A stretch of 44,593 nt of DNA from an uncultured Acidimicrobiales bacterium (GTDB taxonomy: Bacteria; Actinomycetota; Acidimicrobiia; Acidimicrobiales; SHLQ01), in contig CAJQNJ010000047.1 in NCBI GenBank assembly GCA_905479685.1, forward strand, positions 1 to 44,593, written 5' to 3'. The position numbers and the translations under genes were made by a program. Numbering within the stretch: position 1 is the first letter of the stretch; each line of letters starts with the position of its first letter. Shown here piece after piece: positions 36,573 to 44,593 of the stretch. The notes below the pieces were generated by a model. The model made no database searches. It saw only the letters and a list, made by a program, of their open reading frames with translations, and was not told the origin of the DNA.

Positions 36573-38054
36573 ATGTGCGGAATCTTCGGGGTGTATGCGC
36601 CGGGACGTATGGTTGCGCATCTGACCTATCTGGGTTTGTATGCACTCCAGCATCGAGGGCAAGAGTCGGCGGGCATGGCGGTCAGCAACTTCGAAGATGT
36701 CATGGTTGTCAAAGAGATGGGCCTGGTCTCGAACGTCTTCGATGATCGTGTGTTGACCTCGCTGCCTGGCGATGTGGCCATTGGGCAGACGCGGTACTCG
36801 ACAACCGGTGCGTCGCAATGGCGCAATGCACAACCGATCTATCGGGGCGTTGGCGACCTCCAGTTCGCGCTGGGACACAATGGCAATCTGGTGAACACCG
36901 AGGCCTTGGCACAAGAGGCCGGAATGCTTCCCGGCACCGTTGCGAGCGACTCTGATCTCGTTGGCGAGTTGGTGGCCCAAGAGTTGTTCGGCACGTCGCA
37001 TTCTGCGGAGAATCCGCTTCTCGAAGCGATGATGGTGATTCTTCCAAAGCTCGAAGGTGCCTTCTGTTTCTCGGTCATGGACCAAACGCAGATCATTGGG
37101 GTTCGGGATCCGAATGGATTTCGCCCTCTCGCTCTCGGGCGCCTCGATGACGGAGGATGGGTCCTGGCGTCGGAGAGCCCTGCTTTCGACGTTGTTGGTG
37201 CGACCTTCGTGCGAGAACTCGAGCCTGGCGAGATGATCGTCATCGATGCCGATGGTGTGACCTCGTATCGGCCTTTCGATGATTCGAAAGTGAATCCCAA
37301 ACTCTGCATCTTCGAGTTCGTCTACTTCGCTCGACCCGATTCGATGCTCTACGGGCAGAATGTCCACCAGGCCAGAGTGCGGATGGGAGAGGCCTTGGCC
37401 GAACAGGCCCCTGTCGAAGCTGACCTCGTCATGGGTGTGCCCGAATCCGGAATTCCCGCGGCGGAGGGATATGCCAAGGCCAGCGGTATCACGTTCGGGC
37501 ATGGGCTCGTGAAGAACCGCTACATCGGTAGGACGTTCATCGCACCGAATCAGGCGCTTCGGGCGCTCGGCGTGCGTATGAAACTCAACCCGCTGCGAGA
37601 CAACATCGCCGGCAAGCGGTTGGTCGTGGTCGACGATTCGATCGTTCGCGGCACCACGACCAAAGGGATGATCTCGATGCTCCGCGAGGCTGGGGCGAAG
37701 GAAGTACACCTTCGTATCTCTTCTCCGCCCTACAAATGGCCGTGCTTCTATGGCATGGACACCGGGATCCGAAGTGAACTCCTGGCGGCGAACCTCAGCG
37801 TCGACGAGATCCGCGCGTACACCGGTGCCGACACGCTTTCGTACCTACACATCGACAAGCTCATCTCAGCCACTGGCGCCGTGAAGGCGGGCTTCTGCGA
37901 TGCATGTCTGACCGGTAACTATCCGATCGAGATCCCGGTGAATCTCACGAAGAACGTTCTCGAAGTCGGCAGCGTGCGCGATGACCAGAACTCGATAGGC
38001 AACTCCTTGGTTGCCGATGCGAGCATCGGCTCGTCTGACTCACTCTTCTCCTAG
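36573..38054 (+). CDS. purF: Amidophosphoribosyltransferase (start at MCGIFGVY; catalytic Cys follows Met)
   Basis: MCGIFGVYAPGRMVAHLTYLGLYALQHRGQESAGMAV; VVVDDSIVRGTT; MDTGIRSELLAA. Confidence 0.98.
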   Translation: MCGIFGVYAPGRMVAHLTYLGLYALQHRGQESAGMAVSNFEDVMVVKEMGLVSNVFDDRVLTSLPGDVAIGQTRYSTTGASQWRNAQPIYRGVGDLQFALGHNGNLVNTEALAQEAGMLPGTVASDSDLVGELVAQELFGTSHSAENPLLEAMMVILPKLEGAFCFSVMDQTQIIGVRDPNGFRPLALGRLDDGGWVLASESPAFDVVGATFVRELEPGEMIVIDADGVTSYRPFDDSKVNPKLCIFEFVYFARPDSMLYGQNVHQARVRMGEALAEQAPVEADLVMGVPESGIPAAEGYAKASGITFGHGLVKNRYIGRTFIAPNQALRALGVRMKLNPLRDNIAGKRLVVVDDSIVRGTTTKGMISMLREAGAKEVHLRISSPPYKWPCFYGMDTGIRSELLAANLSVDEIRAYTGADTLSYLHIDKLISATGAVKAGFCDACLTGNYPIEIPVNLTKNVLEVGSVRDDQNSIGNSLVADASIGSSDSLFS

Positions 38055-38064
38055 GGGCAATCGC

Positions 38065-39111
38065 ATGACCGAGAACGGTGCCACATACCGAGATTCAGGC
38101 GTTGACATCGATGCCGGAGAGGCTGCCGTCGAGCGCATCAAACCGCTCGTAGCGCGAACCGAACGGCCAGGTGTCGTTGGTGGCATCGGCGGCTTTGGCG
38201 GTCTGTTCGATGTCAGAGCAGCAGGATACGACGATCCACTGCTGGTCTCGTCGACAGATGGCGTCGGGACCAAGGCTCTGGTTGCAACTGCGGCGAATCG
38301 TTTCGAGACGATCGGTATCGACCTCGTTGCGATGTGCGTCGACGATCTGGTGTGTCAGGGCGCTGAGCCCCTCTTCTTTCTCGACTATGTGTCCGTCGGG
38401 ACGCTCGATGCAGATCAGATGGAGGCACTCGTCGCGGGTGTGGCAGAAGGATGTCGACAGGCGAACTGTGCGTTGATCGGTGGAGAGATGGCCGAACATC
38501 CCGGCGTCATGTCGGCGGGAGACTTCGAGTTGGTCGGGTTCTCTGTGGGCGCGGTCGAGCGGAATAGGGTCATCACCGGCCAGCGGGTCGAGGTGGGCGA
38601 TGCGCTCGTCGGGCTGTCCTCCCCAAACCTTCGTTCCAATGGCTTCTCCCTGGCCCGCCGGATCATGTTTGACATCGCAGGCCGGTCGCTCGATGATCCG
38701 GCGTACAACGATGCTGCTGAAACAGTGGCAGATGCCCTCCTTGATCCCTCGGTGATCTACTCGCCCGCCGTACTTGCGGCCGCGAAGGCCTTCGACCTTC
38801 GGGCGGTCGCCCACATCACAGGAGGCGGCCTTCCCGGCAATCTCAACAGAGTGCTTCCGGCCGGTACCGATGCGCGTGTCGACACGACGACGTGGGGGTC
38901 ACCACCGATCTTCGCTGAGCTCGCAGATCTGGGGGGCGTCGCCATCGATGAGATGTTCCGAGTGTTCAACATGGGTATCGGGATGGTGCTGGTAGTTCCG
39001 CCAGAACACGTTGATGGGCTTGTTGATCTTGCCCTGGATCATGGACACCCCGCGGTGATGATCGGTGAGGTCGTGCAGGGTGATGGAGTCGTACAGCTCG
39101 ACCATCGATGA
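38065..39111 (+). CDS. purM: Phosphoribosylformylglycinamidine cyclo-ligase
   Basis: YRDSGVDIDAGEAAVERIK; LLVSSTDGVGTKALVA; HITGGGLPGNLNRVLP; MFRVFNMGIGMVLVV. Confidence 0.98.
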   Translation: MTENGATYRDSGVDIDAGEAAVERIKPLVARTERPGVVGGIGGFGGLFDVRAAGYDDPLLVSSTDGVGTKALVATAANRFETIGIDLVAMCVDDLVCQGAEPLFFLDYVSVGTLDADQMEALVAGVAEGCRQANCALIGGEMAEHPGVMSAGDFELVGFSVGAVERNRVITGQRVEVGDALVGLSSPNLRSNGFSLARRIMFDIAGRSLDDPAYNDAAETVADALLDPSVIYSPAVLAAAKAFDLRAVAHITGGGLPGNLNRVLPAGTDARVDTTTWGSPPIFAELADLGGVAIDEMFRVFNMGIGMVLVVPPEHVDGLVDLALDHGHPAVMIGEVVQGDGVVQLDHR

Positions 39112-39206
39112 TCGCCGTCGCGTGGATTCTTGGTCGCCGAGCGGTAACGTAACTTCGCTCATCTCATTGGGGTGAGTATGCAGATCACAGCTACTGTGTG
39201 AAGCAA

Positions 39207-39284
39207 GGTCCCGTGGTGAAGTCAGGAGTTCACGCCGCCCTGTCAAGGCGGAGGTCGCGAGTTCAAATCTCGTCGGGACCGCCA
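39207..39284 (+). tRNA. tRNA-Asp (anticodon GTC), CCA encoded
   Basis: Acceptor ggtcccg/cgggacc; anticodon loop ctGTCaa; T-loop gttcaaatc; G discriminator plus CCA. Confidence 0.95.
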
Positions 39285-39285
39285 C

Positions 39286-39311
39286 ACAAAACGTGCGAGA
39301 GCTCGTTTTGT
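39286..39311 (+). terminator. Hairpin with T-rich tail between the tRNAs (acaaaacg/cgttttgt)
   Basis: 8-bp inverted repeat followed by tt. Confidence 0.5.
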
Positions 39312-39314
39312 TTC

Positions 39315-39387
39315 GGTCGGGTAGCTCAGTTGGCAGAGCGACCGCCTGAAAAGCGGTAGGTCCCCGGATCGACGCCGGGCCCGACCA
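39315..39387 (+). tRNA. tRNA-Phe (anticodon GAA), CCA not encoded
   Basis: Acceptor ggtcggg/cccgacc; D-loop agctcagttggcagagc; anticodon loop ctGAAaa; discriminator A. Confidence 0.95.
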
Positions 39388-39392
39388 CACGA

Positions 39393-39421
39393 AACAGCCA
39401 CCGCATCATGCGGTGGCTGTT
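39393..39421 (+). terminator. Strong hairpin after tRNA-Phe (13-bp perfect stem, 3-nt loop)
   Basis: aacagccaccgca-tca-tgcggtggctgtt. Confidence 0.75.
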
Positions 39422-39450
39422 CACGTTCAGCCGCCGGACAGGGCCACTAC

Positions 39451-39507
39451 CTCCAAAATTCCTGCGGTAAACCGCGATAGTCGCGGTTTACCGCAGGAAT
39501 TTTGGAG
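39451..39507. repeat. 57-nt perfect inverted repeat (27-bp arms, TAG loop)
   Basis: ctccaaaattcctgcggtaaaccgcga-tag-tcgcggtttaccgcaggaattttggag, no mismatches. Confidence 0.98.
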
Positions 39508-39514
39508 ATGAGAG

Positions 39515-39898
39515 TTATGCCGTATTGATCATGTGGGTGGCGGCCATCTCGAAGTAGTCGATCATCTGCTGCTCGAGTTCGGGATGGAGATCTCCGGCTC
39601 GGACCGCACCGACCATGTGGGTGACCCAGGCATCTCGCTCGGCGGAGGTGATGACGAACGGTGCATGTCGCATGCGCAGTCGTGGGTGACCACGTTCCTC
39701 GGAGTAGGTCGTTGGGCCGCCCCAGTACTGGGCCAGAAACTTGACCATGTGGTCTCGTGATTCGGTCAGGTCTTCGGGATAGAGCGGTCGAAGTAACACA
39801 TCGGTTTCGACTGCGTCGTAGAACCGGTCGATCATCGACTCGAACCAGGTCATGCCGCCGATGGCTTCATACATTGTCAGCGGTGTATCCATCTCCAC
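39515..39898 (-). CDS. Group II truncated hemoglobin (TrHbO-like)
   Basis: TMYEAIGGMTWFESMIDRFYDAVETDVLLRPLYPEDLTESRDHMVKFLAQYWGGPTTYSEERGHPRLRMRHAPFVITSAERDAWVTHM. Confidence 0.95.
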   Translation of the reverse strand: MEMDTPLTMYEAIGGMTWFESMIDRFYDAVETDVLLRPLYPEDLTESRDHMVKFLAQYWGGPTTYSEERGHPRLRMRHAPFVITSAERDAWVTHMVGAVRAGDLHPELEQQMIDYFEMAATHMINTA

Positions 39899-39970
39899 AC
39901 GTTAGGGCGGTTGTCGCCGACGCGAGGGTTCGTCTCATGTCCATTCTGTGTCCCTCGATAGCATGACCGT

Positions 39971-41578
39971 ATGGAACTCAGAGCAAGCAACGTTGCTCGA
40001 CTCGATGGCGGGTCGTTCGATGTGCTCGTCGTCGGTGGGGGGATAAACGGAGCGGTTGCAGCAGCCGTATTGGCAGGTCGCGGACTCGATGTTGCGATCA
40101 TCGATCGCGGTGACTGGGCGGGGTTCACGAGCTCGTCATCGTCGAATCTGGCATGGGGCGGATTCAAGTACCTCGAGAACTACGAGTTGAACCTGGTACG
40201 CAAACTGTCGATGTCGCGCAACCGGCTGCTGAAGGCGTACCCATCGAACATTTCACAGTTGGGATTCCTCGCGGCGCTCGATCACGGCTCCCCGTTTCCC
40301 CCATGGCTCGCAGCGCTCGGTAGTTCGGCCTACTGGGCGATTGGCAACTTTCAGACGCAGCGTCCCCAAGTCTTGGGCCCCGAAGAGATCAAGGCCGAAG
40401 AACCCGTCATCAACACCGACAACGTCCGTGGGGGAATCGAATATTTCGACGCATATCTTCGTGACAACGACAGCCGGTTCGTGTTCAATTTCGTGCGCCA
40501 GGCTCTCGAGGCAGGCGCCACCGCTGCGAATTATGTCGAGCTCGTCTCGGCCACAAAGTCCGAAGACCGCTGGGATGTCGAGCTCGAAGACGTCGAGTTC
40601 GGCCAGAAGCTGTCGCTCTCTGCGAGTGCGATCGTCAACGCTGCCGGGCCCTTTGTCGATGGTTTGAACGAGAAGTGGAACAACACGACTGAACATCGCA
40701 TCGTGTACTCAAAGGGCATTCATCTCGTCGTGCCACAACTCACCGAGAACGAACGGGTGCTCGCCTTCTTCGACGATACGCAACGACTCTTCTACGTGAT
40801 ACCGATGGGTCGTCGCTCGGTGATCGGTACCACCGACACTCGAGTTCCGACACCGTTCACCGAGGTCACCGACGAAGATCGAACTTTTCTTCTCGAGCAA
40901 ATCAACGCTCGCCTTGACCTGGACGCTCCGCTCACTCCGGACGACATCATCGCCGAACGCTGTGGTGTTCGACCATTGGTCGTAAAGAACGATGGTGATG
41001 ACCGCGAGGACATCGACTGGACGACCCTTTCGCGAAAGCACGAGATCGATCTCGACCCCGATCGTCGCATCGTCACCATTTTCGGCGGAAAGATCACGGA
41101 CTGCTTGAACGTGGGCGAAGAAGTTGCCCTCGAGATCGAGCAGCTTGGGTTTGTACTCGAAGCCGATCGGAGTGATTGGTTCGGGGAGCCCTCCGATGAG
41201 GTGCGGGACGACTTCATGCGACAGGCCAAGCGGATGAAGCTGGACAGTCTTCGACACAAGAAGGGCGTCGAACCGCTCAGTGAGCGGCTGTGGCGGCGAT
41301 ATGGCCGTCGCGCCTTCGCCATGCTCGACAGCATCCGTGAGGATCCGTCGATGGGAGAGGACATTCTTGCTTCGGCCGACTACCTGCGCGCCGAACTCCA
41401 TCACGCTGCCCGACACGAGATGGTGACCCACCTCGAGGACTTCACACTTCGTCGTTCAAAGATCGATTTGGTCGTGCGGAACGAAAAGATTCGGGCGGGC
41501 GATGGCCTCCGCGAGGTTGCCGAGATCCTGTTTGGCGATCGAGCCGACGCAAAACTCGCCGAATACCTCGCTGACTGA
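39971..41578 (+). CDS. glpD: FAD-dependent glycerol-3-phosphate dehydrogenase/oxidase
   Basis: FDVLVVGGGINGAVAAAVLAGRGLDVAIIDRGDWAGFTSSSSSNLAWGGFKYLENYELNLVRK; GRRSVIGTTDTR; FGGKITDCLNVGEE. Confidence 0.93.
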   Translation: MELRASNVARLDGGSFDVLVVGGGINGAVAAAVLAGRGLDVAIIDRGDWAGFTSSSSSNLAWGGFKYLENYELNLVRKLSMSRNRLLKAYPSNISQLGFLAALDHGSPFPPWLAALGSSAYWAIGNFQTQRPQVLGPEEIKAEEPVINTDNVRGGIEYFDAYLRDNDSRFVFNFVRQALEAGATAANYVELVSATKSEDRWDVELEDVEFGQKLSLSASAIVNAAGPFVDGLNEKWNNTTEHRIVYSKGIHLVVPQLTENERVLAFFDDTQRLFYVIPMGRRSVIGTTDTRVPTPFTEVTDEDRTFLLEQINARLDLDAPLTPDDIIAERCGVRPLVVKNDGDDREDIDWTTLSRKHEIDLDPDRRIVTIFGGKITDCLNVGEEVALEIEQLGFVLEADRSDWFGEPSDEVRDDFMRQAKRMKLDSLRHKKGVEPLSERLWRRYGRRAFAMLDSIREDPSMGEDILASADYLRAELHHAARHEMVTHLEDFTLRRSKIDLVVRNEKIRAGDGLREVAEILFGDRADAKLAEYLAD

Positions 41579-41636
41579 GCACGCAGCGAGATCGTCGTCC
41601 CGTTCGCGGCCTGGATCCAGTTGTCGCGGCGTCGTG

Positions 41637-44066
41637 TCAGAGGTAGTCGTGCCGTTGTAGCCACTGAAACGCCAGCCAACCGGGCAGGATCGGCGCCCAG
41701 AACGTGACGAGGCGATAGAGGAAGACGGCAGGCACGGCGACCGTGTTGTCCAGCCCGGCGGCGATGAGCCCGGCTATCAGGGCCGCTTCGACTGCTCCGA
41801 GCCCTCCCGGGGTTGGAGCCGCTTGTGCGATCGCTGAGCCGACCAGGAAGATGGCTCCCACTGTTGCGAACGGCAGTCCTCCGCCGAACGTCTCGAGGCT
41901 CAAGAACAGCGTCGTCAAATAGGAGAACGTGAGGAGTACCGACCCGCCCACGAGCAGTGCGACCTTGCCGGGTCGTCGAAGTAGATCGCCGATTCCATCG
42001 AAGGCGCTGGCCACGACTGGGAGGAACCTGTTGAGGAACAGGTCGCGTGTCGTGGGGATGAGGAGGGCGACGGCCAGCAGCGCGACGATGATCCCGAGCA
42101 CGATCATGAACCACTTCGGGTCGGGCAGCGTGATGCTTCCAAAGGCTTCGCGACCAGCCCAGACAAAGAAGACGCCGAGCAGGCTGATGTGGCCCACGAA
42201 ACCTGCGACCGTGTTGAGCCCGACACCCGACACCGCCACCGTCCGCTCCACTCCCTGCTTCTGGAGAAAGCGCATGTTGAGTGCCATTCCTCCCAACCCT
42301 GCGGGCGCGAGTTTGCTGGCGAACGACGAAGCGAAGCTTGCGGTCACCAGTGGTCCCATCGGCAGTCGCTGTGGAATCGCCCCCGCCAGTGCCAACGACG
42401 CTGTGAGATAGGTGCACATCGAGGCGACGACGACGAGCGGCAACCACGCCCAGTTTGCCGACGTGACTTGGTCGACGATGCCGGGCAGATCGGCGAGCTG
42501 CGGAAAGATGAAGTACGTGGCGAGTGCGAGCGCCACCACGGTGATGATCGTGTTCCGGCTTACGCGCTCGAGTGGGACGAACGCGACGTCGCTCACCTCG
42601 CATTGCTCGATCACCTCGGCCTGAATCTCCTTCAGAAGGCCGGAATGCTCCTTCATTGCGGTCTGAGTCGCGCCGCTCAGTGCCTTCGATTGCATCCGAG
42701 GCAACGCCTCGCCCACCGCGTCAGTGCCGAGAGCCTCGACGGCACCGCCAACGGCACGCTCGGCTCCGACGACGATGGAGAGCGATGAGATGAGCTGCGC
42801 CACGTCGGCGTCGAGGATCGATTGATCCACGGCCACTTCAGAGAACCCGAAGTCGATCATCCATGGCGTCTCGGCGTCGGCGATGAACACATTGGCGCGT
42901 CGGAGGTCGCGATGCGCGATTCGGTGATCCCGCAGCATTGCGACCTGCTCCCAGATGGCACACATCAGCCCGTCGGTCACCTCGTCGCCGGGAACGCCGT
43001 CCAGAGAGTTGCCGTCGATCATTTCGTAGGCGAGCAACATCGAGTCGCCGCCCACGTCGACGATGCCACGCAGACGTGGTGTCCGCACGCCGACATCGCG
43101 CGCGATCAGGGCGATCAGCGCTTCGTGTTCGACGGTCCGTCGCAGCGATGAAAAGGGTCGGTCATCGCCGACGTTCTTGAAGCGAAGGAATCGGTAGACG
43201 CGAAACAACAGGTCGGCTGCTCGCTCCTCCGAGCCGAGTACTTTGATGAAGACTCCAGTGCCATCGACGAGCGTGCCGAAATATGGGGTCGAGCCGCGGG
43301 CGTCGACGTTGGCGACGTGGACCTCGCTGGTCGGGAGCCCGGCTGACACGAGCGCGGCTCGGATTGCTGTGACCGTCGGGCGACGATCGGGGCGGCCGAG
43401 CGCGAACAGAATGATCGACCCGCACAGTGCACCGACCGGCAGTGCGAGGAACACTTCAGCCGGGAACTCTGGTGAGACGAGAACGCGCACGAGCAGGAAC
43501 AAGGCGATCGTCGTCGCTCCCGCCCGCCGCCACCGACGCGTCACGAACGGCGCGAGGACCACGAACGTGCCGGACATCTGGGCGAGTCCCACCGAGCCCG
43601 AGGTGGTACCGCCAGTGATCCCGGCGCGTGCGGCCAACTCGTTCGCGATCACAACCGACGCCTCGCGATCCACCACCCACTGTGCTGCGGTCATGAGCAG
43701 CATGCTCGCCGCTGATGTCGCGATGATGTAACTGAACAGCCGATAACGGCGGGTGATCAGAGGAACGAGGTAGATGCCGAGTCCGATGAGCAACGCCACG
43801 ATTTCGATGCCACCGTGGAGGACGCGTTCGATCGACGGGCTGATGAACCCGAAGAGTTCGACGATGTCTTCTTCCACGCCGATGACGGCGTCTTCGAGAC
43901 CAATGGTGAGCCCGAGCAGCGTAATGCTGATCGTCGCGAACACGATCGCGCGTAGGACGTCTTTTGGTGAGCGGTCATACCTTCGGGTCGCAACTTGGTG
44001 TTGGCCGAAACCTGTCAGGTCGGAGCCATCGGCCGACTCCGCGGGTTGTCTCTTGGAACGATTCAC
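41637..44066 (-). CDS. Multidomain membrane protein: N-terminal TM helices, kinase-like domain, C-terminal lysylphosphatidylglycerol-synthase/flippase-like TM domain
   Basis: Kinase-like HRIAHRDLRRANVFIADAETPWMIDFGFSEVAVD; C-terminal LAPAGLGGMALNMRFLQKQGVERTVAVSGVGLNTVAGF...PTPGGLGAVEAALIAGLIAAG. Confidence 0.87.
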   Translation of the reverse strand: MNRSKRQPAESADGSDLTGFGQHQVATRRYDRSPKDVLRAIVFATISITLLGLTIGLEDAVIGVEEDIVELFGFISPSIERVLHGGIEIVALLIGLGIYLVPLITRRYRLFSYIIATSAASMLLMTAAQWVVDREASVVIANELAARAGITGGTTSGSVGLAQMSGTFVVLAPFVTRRWRRAGATTIALFLLVRVLVSPEFPAEVFLALPVGALCGSIILFALGRPDRRPTVTAIRAALVSAGLPTSEVHVANVDARGSTPYFGTLVDGTGVFIKVLGSEERAADLLFRVYRFLRFKNVGDDRPFSSLRRTVEHEALIALIARDVGVRTPRLRGIVDVGGDSMLLAYEMIDGNSLDGVPGDEVTDGLMCAIWEQVAMLRDHRIAHRDLRRANVFIADAETPWMIDFGFSEVAVDQSILDADVAQLISSLSIVVGAERAVGGAVEALGTDAVGEALPRMQSKALSGATQTAMKEHSGLLKEIQAEVIEQCEVSDVAFVPLERVSRNTIITVVALALATYFIFPQLADLPGIVDQVTSANWAWLPLVVVASMCTYLTASLALAGAIPQRLPMGPLVTASFASSFASKLAPAGLGGMALNMRFLQKQGVERTVAVSGVGLNTVAGFVGHISLLGVFFVWAGREAFGSITLPDPKWFMIVLGIIVALLAVALLIPTTRDLFLNRFLPVVASAFDGIGDLLRRPGKVALLVGGSVLLTFSYLTTLFLSLETFGGGLPFATVGAIFLVGSAIAQAAPTPGGLGAVEAALIAGLIAAGLDNTVAVPAVFLYRLVTFWAPILPGWLAFQWLQRHDYL

Positions 44067-44108
44067 GAGCGTCGGATGCTGGCCGCAGAACGCCCGTCGT
44101 CGCGAGTT

Positions 44109-44593
44109 CTACTCGGCCGCTACCGCCGTCTCGTGTTCGGCATCTTCGAGATCATCGGCTGCGAGTGCGTCGAGCATGTCGTTCATGTGGTGGAACAGGA
44201 TCCGCTTACCTTCGATCTTGTACTCGTGCCCGGTCGAGGCATCGGTGATCACAGCGGTACGCACGGTTGCCTTCTGATGCATCTCGACGCTCAGGTTGGC
44301 GCGGTCGAGCGTGTCGATCATCAGGAGATGCTGGGCAAGGATGATGCCCTTCGCATTGTTCGACGTCATCAGATAGAGCTTGGTCGGTGACGCAGCCACG
44401 ACGATGACTCGTGGCAACTCACCTGAGGTGGCGGAATAGTTTCCTGCCGTGTAGCCCGCCATCGTTCCGACTGATTGGCCCACGTCCCCGCCGACCGCAT
44501 CGCCGAGCACGGATCCGGCGGCGGCGCCAGCGGCCACCTTCCACGTCATGCCCTTCGGCTGGAAGTCGCCTGCGACCGTGATGGTGTCATCGC
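44109..44593 (-). CDS. Hypothetical protein with glycine-zipper-like segment; probably continues past the right window edge
   Basis: Open frame through 44593 (DTITVAGDFQPKGMTWKVAAGAAAGSVLGDAVGGDVGQSVGTMAGYTAG...). Confidence 0.65.
   Translation of the reverse strand, partial: DDTITVAGDFQPKGMTWKVAAGAAAGSVLGDAVGGDVGQSVGTMAGYTAGNYSATSGELPRVIVVAASPTKLYLMTSNNAKGIILAQHLLMIDTLDRANLSVEMHQKATVRTAVITDASTGHEYKIEGKRILFHHMNDMLDALAADDLEDAEHETAVAAE

Noticed and set aside
1-44593. CRISPR arrays, IS elements, prophage or defence genes
   Set aside because: No spaced direct repeats of CRISPR type, no transposase/integrase or phage proteins seen; the only repeats are short intragenic tandem units and palindromes listed above.

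Overview
The window is 44.6 kb of a high-GC actinobacterial chromosome (Acidimicrobiia-like; lineage inferred from gene order and protein style only) spanning the replication origin. Left to right: trxB(partial)-trxA-cwlM-like; parB/parA with two parS sites; rsmG-khpB(jag)-yidC-yidD-rnpA-rpmH; dnaA-[oriC-like spacer]-dnaN; pterin-carbinolamine dehydratase; gpmI; dnaK-grpE-dnaJ-hspR; clpB; a secreted protein; purA-D-E-B-C-S-Q; an enolase-superfamily enzyme; a two-component/ApbE/ferric-reductase-like module; purL-purF-purM; tRNA-Asp and tRNA-Phe; a truncated hemoglobin; a GlpD-like dehydrogenase; and a kinase/flippase-like membrane protein. The strongest unexpected signal is on the minus strand at 17307-18212. 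Two ORFs that look separate (17688-18212 and 17307-17489) join into one ~300-codon frame through a single in-frame TGA in the context LIPL-U-PVCHQTVGL (UxxC). A GGUC-loop hairpin (CGGUC-GGUCU-GACCG) starts 16 nt after the TGA, like a bacterial SECIS. This predicts a GrdB/PrdB-related selenoprotein that standard annotation would truncate. Other points of interest: HAIR (HspR) operators before dnaK and clpB, a 27-bp perfect palindrome beside the tRNAs, a symmetric 11-bp-phased operator before the ApbE/two-component module, a degenerate-amidase CwlM-like protein, a compacted ClpB NBD2, and unexplained structured intergenic DNA upstream of dnaK.
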